Origin: Petroclostridium xylanilyticum | GTDB lineage: Bacteria; Bacillota; Clostridia; SK-Y3 | Length of the DNA: 64,000 nt | Assembly: GCF_002252565.1 (NCBI RefSeq) | Contig: NZ_NPML01000004.1 | Span: 1-64,000 of the forward strand | Reading direction: 5' to 3' | Part shown: piece by piece, positions 1 to 8,222 of the stretch | How positions within the stretch are numbered: the stretch's first letter is position 1 | Layout: each line of letters begins with the position of its first letter | The notes under the pieces: generated by a model | Seen by the model: only the letters and a program-made list of their open reading frames with translations | Database searches by the model: none | What the model was told of the DNA's origin: nothing | Program-made: the position numbers and the translations under genes

Positions 1-160
1 TTTCAAATCTATACATTCTCAATTTCCAATTTTATAGGGGTAAGATAAATTTTAAATAAAAGTCAATAAAATCAAAGGGTACAGGTCAAAAGTTGATAAA
101 ATTTTTGACACTACCGGAGAGCCAATAAAGCCAAAAAAATGATAAAGGAGCTGTTGGAAG

Positions 161-1285
161 ATGATAATAGCCCTGAAAGTCAGGCTTGAACCCAACAACA
201 AGCAAAAAACAAAATTGTTTCAGAGTGCAGGAGTTGCAAGATGGGCATATAACTGGACGCTTGCCAAACAAGAAGAAAATTATAAAAGCGGTGGCAAATT
301 CATTAAAGACGGAGACTTGAGAAAAGAATTAACGTTTTTAAAGAAGACTGAAAAATACAAGTGGCTTAATGATTACAGCAACAACATAACCAAACAAGCC
401 ATAAAGGATGCCTGTGATGCTTACTATAAGTTTTTTAAAAAGCTTGCCGATAAACCAAAATTTAAAAGCAGGAAGAAAAGCCAGCCAAAATTTTATCAAG
501 ATACCGAAAAAATAAAATTCAAAAACGGCAAGGTTAGATTAGAAAAAATTGGTTGGGTAAGACTTTCAGAAAAAGACAGGATACCGGAAAATGCAAAATA
601 TACAAACCCAAGGGTAAAGTTTGACGGAATACACTGGTATGTGTCTGTAGGCATTGAGGCGGAGCAAGAGGCTGTTGAGCTTACAGGCGAAAGTATAGGT
701 ATTGATTTAGGGATAAAGAATTTGGCTGTATGCTCAAACGGAATGACATTTAAAAACATCAACAAAACCAAAAGAGTTAAAAAATTAGAAAAGAAATTGC
801 GCAGGTTGCAGCACAAGGTATCAAACAAATACCAAAAAAACAAGGAAGGAGGAAGTTGCGTCAAAACAGGCAACATTATAAAACTTGAAAAAAACATTAA
901 AAAGTTGTACAAACGTCTTGATAACATCAGAACTGACAACAGGCATAAAGCAACTGCCGAGATAGTGAAAACCAAGCCATCAAGGATAGTTATGGAAAAC
1001 CTGAATGTCAGTGGTATGATGAAAAACAAACACCTGTCAAAATCAATATCAGAGCAGGGCTTGTTTGAATTCAAAACAATGCTTCAGTATAAATGCAGGA
1101 AGTATGGAATTGAATTTATAGAAGCCGATAAATGGTATCCTTCATCAAAAACCTGTTCAGCATGTGGGCATGTGAAAACCAAACTGTCACTGTCTGAAAG
1201 GGAATTTATATGTGAATGTTGCGGTGCTGCAATAGACAGGGATAAGAATGCAAGTATCAATTTATCAAGATATAAAGCATCATAA
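161..1285 (+). CDS. tnpB: TnpB, RNA-guided RuvC-like nuclease of IS200/IS605 family
   Basis: The 374-residue protein has the full TnpB layout: a basic N-terminal wedge/REC-like part, then a split RuvC nuclease. Visible active-site positions are D182 (GIDLGIKNLA), E279 (MENLNVSG) and D359/D361 (DRDKNASINL). A zinc knuckle lies between the second and third motifs with cysteines at 332, 335, 351 and 354. All catalytic motifs are intact and there is no frameshift, so the protein may be active. Family members cut DNA guided by an omegaRNA made from the 3' end of the element, which helps the element persist. The start follows AAAGGAG with good spacing. The stop codon lies inside the first hairpin of the predicted omegaRNA. 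Confidence 0.92.
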   Translation: MIIALKVRLEPNNKQKTKLFQSAGVARWAYNWTLAKQEENYKSGGKFIKDGDLRKELTFLKKTEKYKWLNDYSNNITKQAIKDACDAYYKFFKKLADKPKFKSRKKSQPKFYQDTEKIKFKNGKVRLEKIGWVRLSEKDRIPENAKYTNPRVKFDGIHWYVSVGIEAEQEAVELTGESIGIDLGIKNLAVCSNGMTFKNINKTKRVKKLEKKLRRLQHKVSNKYQKNKEGGSCVKTGNIIKLEKNIKKLYKRLDNIRTDNRHKATAEIVKTKPSRIVMENLNVSGMMKNKHLSKSISEQGLFEFKTMLQYKCRKYGIEFIEADKWYPSSKTCSACGHVKTKLSLSEREFICECCGAAIDRDKNASINLSRYKAS

Positions 1286-1402
1286 ATCACCAAAACGAAT
1301 TATGATGCTGTGTACCGTGAGTTACACGGGAATTCAAGCCTCTGGAGTGTCACATCAAACGATAGTAGGTTAGCCGAGGTCGGACACTATGAACGAGGAA
1401 GC
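1277..1402 (+). ncRNA. Candidate omegaRNA (TnpB guide RNA scaffold)
   Basis: Directly at the tnpB 3' end is a chain of paired segments: GCATCATAA (1277-1285) with TTATGATGC (1300-1308), CCGTG (1315-1319) with CACGG (1325-1329), and AGTGTC (1346-1351) with GACACT (1383-1388). The last arm is followed by GAGGAAGC at 1394-1401. Overlap of the tnpB stop with a structured right end is the usual arrangement of omegaRNAs, whose guide is read from the DNA just past the element. The 3' boundary, and so the guide, is uncertain by some bases. Confidence 0.55.
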
Positions 1403-1452
1403 AAACATAAACTTTTATAATGTTTTTGTAAAGTTTTATAAGTTTTGCGTAA

Positions 1453-2010
<558 letters not shown>

Positions 2011-2164
2011 AAATATAAAAAAGAGATGGATGATTAATGTATAATAAATTTTTATTATTATTTGTGTTTTGCTAGAGATATAGATTCTTAATCCCATGTA
2101 TATTTTCTCTCAATTAGCAGAAAATATTTCTGACAAGTTTCTGAATTTGAGGGGGAATATAACC

Positions 2165-2839
2165 ATGAGAAAGTTTATTATATCTTTACTTGTCTTATCA
2201 TTAACAAGTGGTGCGTGCTTCTATTACTATAAAGCGTGGACAACCGAGTCGGTATTATCCCGGTACGGTTCCCGCGGTCAGGAAGTGAAAAATATACAGT
2301 ACCAATTGAGAAAATGGGGATATTATAAAGGAAAGATTGACGGTATTTATGGCTGGAGAACCGCTCTGGCAGTCAGAAGATTTCAGAGAAAAAATGGACT
2401 GAGAGTTGATGGCATTGCCGGTCCGCAAACTCTGGCAGCGCTTGGTCTTCCTACAGGTAGGAGCACTGCAAAAGCCAGTACCAGTGCATCAGGAAATGTT
2501 TACCTGCTGGCAAGGGTAATCAATGGGGAAGCAAGGGGAGAACCTTACATAGGGCAGGTAGCAGTAGGGGCAGTCATACTTAACAGGGTAGAACATCCTT
2601 CTTTTCCAAATACACTTGCAGGTGTCATATATCAGCCGGGGGCATTTACTGCAATAACCGATGGACAGGTTCATGCCCAATTGGAATCTTCATCGGTAAA
2701 AGCAGCAAGAGACGCTTTGAATGGTTGGGACCCTTCAGGTGGAGCCATCTATTATTACAACCCTGCAAAGACCACAAATAACTGGATATATAGCAGACCG
2801 GTAATAAAGAGAATAGGGAAACATATATTTGCAAAATAG
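2165..2839 (+). CDS. sleB: Spore cortex-lytic hydrolase SleB-type
   Basis: The 224-residue protein has an N-terminal signal/anchor (residues about 5-22), a PG_binding_1 domain (about 33-92; YGSRGQEVKNIQYQL start) and a C-terminal Hydrolase_2 domain with NGEARGEP, whose E122 is the likely catalytic glutamate. SleB is a lytic transglycosylase of muramic-lactam-containing spore cortex during germination. The ATG at 2165 is chosen over an upstream in-frame ATG at 2096 because GAGGGGG precedes it at proper distance and a signal peptide follows at once. A perfect terminator follows the stop, so it is probably monocistronic. A truncated copy lies at 16892-17218. Confidence 0.9.
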   Translation: MRKFIISLLVLSLTSGACFYYYKAWTTESVLSRYGSRGQEVKNIQYQLRKWGYYKGKIDGIYGWRTALAVRRFQRKNGLRVDGIAGPQTLAALGLPTGRSTAKASTSASGNVYLLARVINGEARGEPYIGQVAVGAVILNRVEHPSFPNTLAGVIYQPGAFTAITDGQVHAQLESSSVKAARDALNGWDPSGGAIYYYNPAKTTNNWIYSRPVIKRIGKHIFAK

Positions 2840-2840
2840 A

Positions 2841-2879
2841 TTTTAATGGGCAGGAAATTAAATTTCCTGCCCATTAAAA
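2841..2879 (+). terminator. sleB terminator
   Basis: A 19-bp arm (TTTTAATGGGCAGGAAATT) is followed almost immediately by its complement. The A/T-rich outer parts make it usable from both strands. The same hairpin recurs at 17220-17258 behind the sleB remnant. Confidence 0.8.
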
Positions 2880-3150
2880 ATTGCCAAATTGCCAAATTGC
2901 CAACGATTACTTGACAGTAACCAAATTTATGATAAAATTAACTTGAGTTGCGCACTAAATTGTAAACATTGGTTAATATTGTTAACTTTATATATGCTTG
3001 TGCAGATAATGGGGTTAGTCTCGAAAATACTTTTGCCAAACTTGGGATAGCTGCATAAAAATTTACAAATTACTGCACAAGTCTAGAAATTTAATTTAAA
3101 ACAATTTTGAAGATAAAATGCTATAACATTATGTAAGGTGATGATGTATA
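2880..3150 (+). promoter_or_regulatory. Promoter and structured leader before the island's first regulator
   Basis: This gap holds three signals. A short tandem run (TTGCCAAA units, 2880-2902) starts right after the sleB terminator. TTGACA at 2911-2916 with TAAAAT at 2933-2938 (16-bp spacer) is a plausible promoter. Farther down, CTTGTGCAG (2997-3005) and CTGCACAAG (3073-3081) form a perfect 9-bp helix closing a 67-nt loop in the probable 5' leader. GTTAA/TTAAC half-sites lie near 2972-2985. No known riboswitch consensus was recognised. Confidence 0.45.
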
Positions 3151-4770
3151 GTGTTCAAAGTTTTAATAGTAGATGATGAGCCATTAGTCCTTGAAGGTCT
3201 AAAAACAATGATTGATTGGGGGAAATATGGATTTTCCATATGTGCAGAGGCTTCAGATGGAGAAGATGCTTTAGAAATTATTAAGTTAATGAACCCACAT
3301 CTAGTAATAACCGATATTCATATGCCCGTTATTGATGGTCTGCGACTCATTAAAGAAGTAAAAGAGATTAGAAACTTAAGAGCCAAGTTTGTAATTTTAA
3401 GTGGATATGATGATTTTAAATATGCCAAAACAGCAATGCATTATAATGTTAATCACTATATTCTTAAACCAATTGATGTGGAAGAAATTGAGGAATTGCT
3501 GGAAAAACTCAATGGTGAACTTCAGGTAGAGATGAGATCACAAAAAGCAAATGAGCAGACCATTGCATTTATAACTGAAAATGTAATCCATAGAATTATT
3601 AATGGAGAGAAAAAAGAAAGTTTATTTAATAAAGCAGCCTTTCTATTAAATATAAAAGATACTACAAAGATTAGGTATATTTTAATGGAAATTGATCATT
3701 TTAGTATGTGGATGAATGATTTTGAAGAGTATGAAATAAAGAATAAAAAAGATCAGCTCAGTTATGTAGTTCAAGAAACCTTTCAGATAAATTCTTGTAT
3801 GGATGTATTATTATATATATATCAACATAATCTTTATCAACTTGGACTGATTATATCAGACAAAGAAAAATGCGATGCAGGCATAATGAATTTACTTATA
3901 AAAATCAGAAAAAATGTTTTGGATAAATGTGGTTTCAGTATTTCAATGTTTGTAAGTAATTCAGCAAAAGGAATAGATTCTCTATCAACTTTGTATGAGC
4001 AGATATTAGAGATAAAGGATTATCGTTTTTTTTATCGGGTAAAAAATATTTTCTTTTATGAAGATATCAAAAAAACATGTATGAGTTATCAATTTTATGA
4101 AGGTGATCTTGAGAATGTTCTTAAAGAGATTGAGAATAACGATACTGAAAAAATAAAAAATGGTATAACTAAGATTTTCAATAAATTTTACCAAAACAAA
4201 GTGGCAACTGTTATTATTGAAGCATATATCATAAATTTGAAAGCTGAGATTATTAAAAGGGTTTATGTATTAAACGGTAATGTAGATGAGTTTGCAAAGT
4301 GGATATTAGATTATAAAATTGATATTATAAAAGAAAATTTTATGCAGATGAAAGAACTGGTTACTGAATTATGCTTATGCACGGCCAATTATATTTCAGA
4401 TTTGCAAAAGAAAAATTCGTCAAATCTTATTTATGAGCTGCAAAAATATATTGATAATAATTATTCAAAGCCTTTAAAACTCCAAGATTTAGCAGATCAA
4501 TTTCATATGAATCCAATATATTTAGGGCAGTTATTTAAGAAAAAAACAAACATGTATTTCAATGAATATCTTCATCATATAAGAATTGAAAAAGCCAAAA
4601 AGCTTTTACAGAGAACGGATATGAAAATTTCAGACATTGCAAAGGTTGTTGGTTATAAGGACACAGAATATTTTACTAATAAGTTTAAAGAGGTTACAAA
4701 GACTTTACCTTCGGTTTATAAAAAAGCTGAGATGGGTGATCACGGTGAAATTTCAGAAAAAAATATTTGA
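3151..4770 (+). CDS. YesN-type response regulator (REC-AraC), first copy
   Basis: The 539-residue response regulator has a receiver domain (residues 1 to about 120; phospho-acceptor D55 in VITDIHMPV, acidic pair VDDE), a long linker and two C-terminal AraC-type helix-turn-helices (about 430-525; LADQFHMNPIYLGQLF and ISDIAKVVGYKDTEYF). It starts with GTG at 3151 behind AAGGTGATG. YesN-type regulators usually activate neighbouring oligosaccharide importers and glycosidases, here the lpl-like transporter and GH67/GH39/GH8. It is a paralogue of the regulator at 6552. The kinase gene starts inside its 3' end. The exact inducer is not visible. Confidence 0.88.
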   Translation: MFKVLIVDDEPLVLEGLKTMIDWGKYGFSICAEASDGEDALEIIKLMNPHLVITDIHMPVIDGLRLIKEVKEIRNLRAKFVILSGYDDFKYAKTAMHYNVNHYILKPIDVEEIEELLEKLNGELQVEMRSQKANEQTIAFITENVIHRIINGEKKESLFNKAAFLLNIKDTTKIRYILMEIDHFSMWMNDFEEYEIKNKKDQLSYVVQETFQINSCMDVLLYIYQHNLYQLGLIISDKEKCDAGIMNLLIKIRKNVLDKCGFSISMFVSNSAKGIDSLSTLYEQILEIKDYRFFYRVKNIFFYEDIKKTCMSYQFYEGDLENVLKEIENNDTEKIKNGITKIFNKFYQNKVATVIIEAYIINLKAEIIKRVYVLNGNVDEFAKWILDYKIDIIKENFMQMKELVTELCLCTANYISDLQKKNSSNLIYELQKYIDNNYSKPLKLQDLADQFHMNPIYLGQLFKKKTNMYFNEYLHHIRIEKAKKLLQRTDMKISDIAKVVGYKDTEYFTNKFKEVTKTLPSVYKKAEMGDHGEISEKNI

Positions 4771-6559
4771 TATTGTTGATGATATTTCGCTCAATAAAAA
4801 GTTTTTTTCCATATATATCTTATGTGTTTTAATTCCAATTGTTGTAACCAATATTTTTTTTCTCAATACTGTAGGAACTTATGTAAAAGAACGGGAAAAT
4901 AAAAATCGCAAAATATCTTTAAATAGGGCTGCAAACGAAATAGAAGATATTTTACAAGCAGGAATAGATATTAGTCAGGCTGTTTCTATGGATAGATCTT
5001 TGTATTCATTATTAGATAAGGACTATACAAATGATATTGACTATTATGGTTCTTTTTTTGATTTCTTGAGAGATCGTGTAAATATATATATGATCGTATA
5101 TAGATTTATACAAAATATTGAAATTTATACATCTAATACAAAAATTATAAGTGGTGGAAATTATTTTTATATTGATGAAGATACAGAAAAAGCAGAGTGG
5201 TATAATAAAATTGATAATAGTAATAAAGACATAATAATTTATTCTTATAAATATGTAGATCCTTATAATCCAAAGAGGAACGTGCCATCTATTAGTATTT
5301 TAAAAAAGTTAAACCGATATGTGGTTTATTTACAAAATAAAAATATAGTAAAGTTAGACATTAATATAAATAGTATTTATGAAATTATGAATAGAGAAAA
5401 AAACTATATGAATCTTATATTGGTTGATAACTTAGGAAGAATTATTTGCTCAACAGATAAAATGTATGAAGACAATATAACTGCATATAAAAAATTTGAA
5501 GATATTTTAATTGATGACTATCAGATACTTGTGACTAATTGGTTTGGAAATCAACTGTTGCAAGGTTGGAAGCTAGTGGGTATATTAGATAACAGTGCAG
5601 TGAATCAAGAGCTAAATGCTACCAGAAATTATGTACTTATTTTGATGAACATTACTACATTGGTGTCTACTTTTTTAGTTGTGATTTTGCTAAGATCCTA
5701 TAATAATAGAATTATGAGCCTTACAAAGCATATGAGAAAAGTGAAGGAACAACAATTTGATAATATTATGCCTATTCAAATAAGAGAAGGAAAAGATGAG
5801 ATTGGTGAATTAATTCGTAGTTTTAACCTTATGGCGGGAAAGATCAGTTCACTTATTTATGATGTGTATAAGCTTGAACTGCAAAAAAAAGATTTGTACC
5901 TTGAAAGGATACATGCAGAACTAATATTTTTACAGAGTCAAATGAATCCTCATTTTCTTTTTAATACACTAAATGCAATTCTGGTGGTATGTGTAAAAAA
6001 TAATTATACAAATGTTATTGAAATCATAAAATATTTATCCAAGATTTTGAGAAGACTTCTAAGTTGGAAAGATGATCTTATTACTATAGGCGAAGAAATA
6101 TCCTTTACAGAAATGTATCTTAAGATAGAAAAGTTTCGTTTTGGAGACCAATTTAATTATATATTTTCTATAGACCAAAGCGCAACAGGATATAAAATTC
6201 CTAAAATGAGTATACAAACGATAGTTGAAAATGCTTGTAAACACGGACTGCAAGCGATAAAAGGAAATAGATTGGTTACAGTAACGGTTAGATTGGAATA
6301 TGAAGAACTCATTATTGCGGTAAAAGATAATGGAAAGGGAATTGAAAATAATGAATTATATAATATTATGGAACACATAAAGAATGAAGATACTAAAAGT
6401 AATATAGGTCTTAGAAACGTTTATCGACGGTTAAAATTAAATTACGGTGAAGAGATTGAATTTAACATAAAGAGTAAATTGGATGAAGGTACAATAGTTT
6501 ATTTTAAAATTCCTATTAAAGTATTGGAGCAACCACAAAGAGGTGAAAAAGGTGTATAA
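4745..6559 (+). CDS. YesM-type sensor histidine kinase
   Basis: The 604-residue membrane kinase has TM1 (about 20-42), an extracellular Cache-like sensor region (about 45-290), TM2 (about 296-318), HAMP (about 320-372), a His_kinase domain with H403 in QMNPHFLFN, and an HATPase_c domain (about 480-590; NACKHGL, DNGKGI). It belongs to the LytS/YesM class. The GTG at 4745 is preferred because the membrane segment follows closely; an upstream in-frame ATG at 4637 would put over 100 bp inside the preceding gene. It overlaps both neighbours, by 26 bp and 8 bp, so the three regulators are translationally coupled. It probably senses xylo- or glucuronoxylo-oligosaccharides, by context only. Confidence 0.88.
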   Translation: MKFQKKIFDIVDDISLNKKFFSIYILCVLIPIVVTNIFFLNTVGTYVKERENKNRKISLNRAANEIEDILQAGIDISQAVSMDRSLYSLLDKDYTNDIDYYGSFFDFLRDRVNIYMIVYRFIQNIEIYTSNTKIISGGNYFYIDEDTEKAEWYNKIDNSNKDIIIYSYKYVDPYNPKRNVPSISILKKLNRYVVYLQNKNIVKLDININSIYEIMNREKNYMNLILVDNLGRIICSTDKMYEDNITAYKKFEDILIDDYQILVTNWFGNQLLQGWKLVGILDNSAVNQELNATRNYVLILMNITTLVSTFLVVILLRSYNNRIMSLTKHMRKVKEQQFDNIMPIQIREGKDEIGELIRSFNLMAGKISSLIYDVYKLELQKKDLYLERIHAELIFLQSQMNPHFLFNTLNAILVVCVKNNYTNVIEIIKYLSKILRRLLSWKDDLITIGEEISFTEMYLKIEKFRFGDQFNYIFSIDQSATGYKIPKMSIQTIVENACKHGLQAIKGNRLVTVTVRLEYEELIIAVKDNGKGIENNELYNIMEHIKNEDTKSNIGLRNVYRRLKLNYGEEIEFNIKSKLDEGTIVYFKIPIKVLEQPQRGEKGV

Positions 6560-8147
6560 AGTCTTAGTAGTGGATGATGAATATCAAGCCTTAAAAGGCC
6601 TTGAAATTATGATCGATTGGGAAAGTATGGGTTTTGAAATCTGTGGTCTATGCACGAATGGCCAAGAAGCCATCCAAGAAATCCAGCGTTCTTTACCGGA
6701 TGTTGTAATTACAGATATTAGAATGCCTGTTATAAATGGTTTAGAACTCATTGAGTATGTAAAAAAAAATGTGGATTATGATATAAAGTTCGTAATCATG
6801 AGTGCATATAGTGAGTTTGAATATGCAAAAAAGGCAATGGAGCAAGGAGTAAATCACTATATAGTGAAGCCAATTATTGAAGAAGAAGTGGACCAGGTTC
6901 TGAAAGAAATATATGAACAGTTTGAAAAACAATCAAAATTTAAATATATTCAAAAAGAATTTGAACGGGAAACCATTGTAAATATAATTTTAAAGTTGAT
7001 TCAAGGGAATTATATTGATGAAAGTATGAAACAAAAGTTTTGCAGAAATTTTCAAAATAAAGAATGGTATTATATTCTTATTGAAATAGAAAGTAAAGCT
7101 AATACTAACAGTATGACCGATGTGATAGAAAGCATAGAACAATATATCGGATCAAGAGAAGATGTATTTTTTTTTAGTATTAACGTAAGCTCTCATGGTG
7201 TTATTATAGGGATAGAAAAAAGTACTAATGCTAAGAGTGAAATCTATAGCTTTGCATATGGCATATATCACACCATTAAAAGCCTTTACAATACAGACAT
7301 CAATATGAGTATTAGTCATGGAGTATCTAGTATACTGCAAATTAAAGATGCTTATACAGCAGCTTTAGAAGCAATGAAATTCAAAGTATTTATGAATAGT
7401 TCCGGTCCCATTATTTATGAACACGTAAAAGATAGATCTATTAATTTTGAATTTGAAAAAGTTCAGCTTGTTGAAAAATTATTTGAAGCATTAGCCAATG
7501 CCGATGAAAAGAAAGCTAATGAAGTTATCAGAACTGTTAAAGAAGAATTTTACCATAAGCAAATTTCACCAGATATATTGAAAATGCTTATTATAAATGT
7601 AGTTTATAAAAGTATACATTTAATTGAGGAGACCGACAGAGATTATTCAAAGCTTTTAAGCATGTGTGATATAAAAAGATTATCACAAAAATATCTAACT
7701 ATAGAAGAAATGATGAAAATTCTAAAGAATTATTGTATGTATATCGTTCAATATGTATCTGAATTAAGGAATAACAAATCAAAAGGAATTTTATATGAAA
7801 TAGAACTTTATATAAAAAGTCATTTTTGTGAAAGCCTTACTATTAAGGAAATCGCAGAACACTTCTATATAAATTCTGTCTATCTTGGACAGATATTTGC
7901 AAAAACGTATGGGATGGGCATTAATGAGTATCTGCATAAACTGAGGATTGAAGAAGCAAAACATTTGCTGGAACAGACAGATATGAAGCTGAATGAGATA
8001 GCTAATAAAGTTGGATATTTGAATTATAGCCGGTTTGTTAAAAAGTTTGAACAATATACCAGAATGAAACCTTTTGAATACAAAATGAAATTTACTAAAG
8101 ATATAAAAAATATAATATTTACAGGGGATAATACTATAATTTTGTAA
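6552..8147 (+). CDS. YesN-type response regulator (REC-AraC), second copy
   Basis: The 531-residue protein has the same architecture as the one at 3151: a receiver with D55 (VITDIRMPV), a variable linker, and a C-terminal AraC pair (IAEHFYINSVYLGQIF and LNEIANKVGYLNYSRF). The GTG at 6552 has AGAGGTG 7 bp upstream; a GTG at 6543 lies inside that Shine-Dalgarno sequence. It overlaps the kinase stop by 8 bp. The N-terminal 30 residues are nearly parallel to the first regulator, pointing to gene duplication followed by linker divergence. Both keep the phospho-acceptor, so one kinase may feed two regulators. Confidence 0.88.
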   Translation: MYKVLVVDDEYQALKGLEIMIDWESMGFEICGLCTNGQEAIQEIQRSLPDVVITDIRMPVINGLELIEYVKKNVDYDIKFVIMSAYSEFEYAKKAMEQGVNHYIVKPIIEEEVDQVLKEIYEQFEKQSKFKYIQKEFERETIVNIILKLIQGNYIDESMKQKFCRNFQNKEWYYILIEIESKANTNSMTDVIESIEQYIGSREDVFFFSINVSSHGVIIGIEKSTNAKSEIYSFAYGIYHTIKSLYNTDINMSISHGVSSILQIKDAYTAALEAMKFKVFMNSSGPIIYEHVKDRSINFEFEKVQLVEKLFEALANADEKKANEVIRTVKEEFYHKQISPDILKMLIINVVYKSIHLIEETDRDYSKLLSMCDIKRLSQKYLTIEEMMKILKNYCMYIVQYVSELRNNKSKGILYEIELYIKSHFCESLTIKEIAEHFYINSVYLGQIFAKTYGMGINEYLHKLRIEEAKHLLEQTDMKLNEIANKVGYLNYSRFVKKFEQYTRMKPFEYKMKFTKDIKNIIFTGDNTIIL

Positions 8148-8222
8148 ATGATATATCGGCTATGGCATTATATAATAAGATTAGTTACGGTTGTAACCAA
8201 AATTTAACGAGGAGGAAGAACT
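8148..8222 (+). promoter_or_regulatory. Operator-like inverted repeat before the importer operon
   Basis: The 75-bp gap between the regulator and the binding-protein gene contains GTTAC (8184-8188) and GTAAC (8193-8197), a short dyad, followed by AACGAGGAGGAAGAACT as a strong ribosome binding site. A TATAAT-like element lies at 8170-8175. It is a plausible response-regulator target and promoter, by position only. Confidence 0.35.

Larger units (their letters stand above)
86..1402 (+). mobile_element. TnpB-only IS200/IS605-type element (approximate bounds)
   Basis: One accessory gene, tnpB, is flanked by foldback DNA. On the left, TCAAAA at 86-91 pairs with TTTTGA at 103-108. On the right, a series of hairpins starts at the tnpB stop codon. 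No tnpA (Y1 transposase) is present, so this resembles the IS1341-like, TnpB-only groups that depend on a TnpA in trans. Exact ends cannot be fixed by eye because these elements have no terminal inverted repeats or target duplications. The right end lies only about 60 bp before the D-lyxose isomerase gene. Confidence 0.6.
2096..2879 (+). repeat. Left copy of a partly duplicated sleB segment
   Basis: Two parts of this stretch recur 14.4 kb downstream in the same orientation. The sleB upstream region (2096 to about 2140) matches 16892 to about 16936. The sleB 3' part plus terminator (about 2629-2879) matches about 17008-17258 with a constant offset of 14379 bp and only scattered substitutions. 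The about 490 bp between the two matching parts are missing from the right copy. The two copies bracket the xylan island as direct repeats. Confidence 0.85.

Noticed and set aside
496-1293. Long minus-strand reading frames opposite tnpB
   Set aside because: They are antisense shadows of a clearly coding gene with intact RuvC motifs; no ribosome binding sites and no family pattern.
2880-2902. Short TTGCCAAA tandem repeat as an iteron or CRISPR
   Set aside because: Three short units only, with no replication gene nearby.
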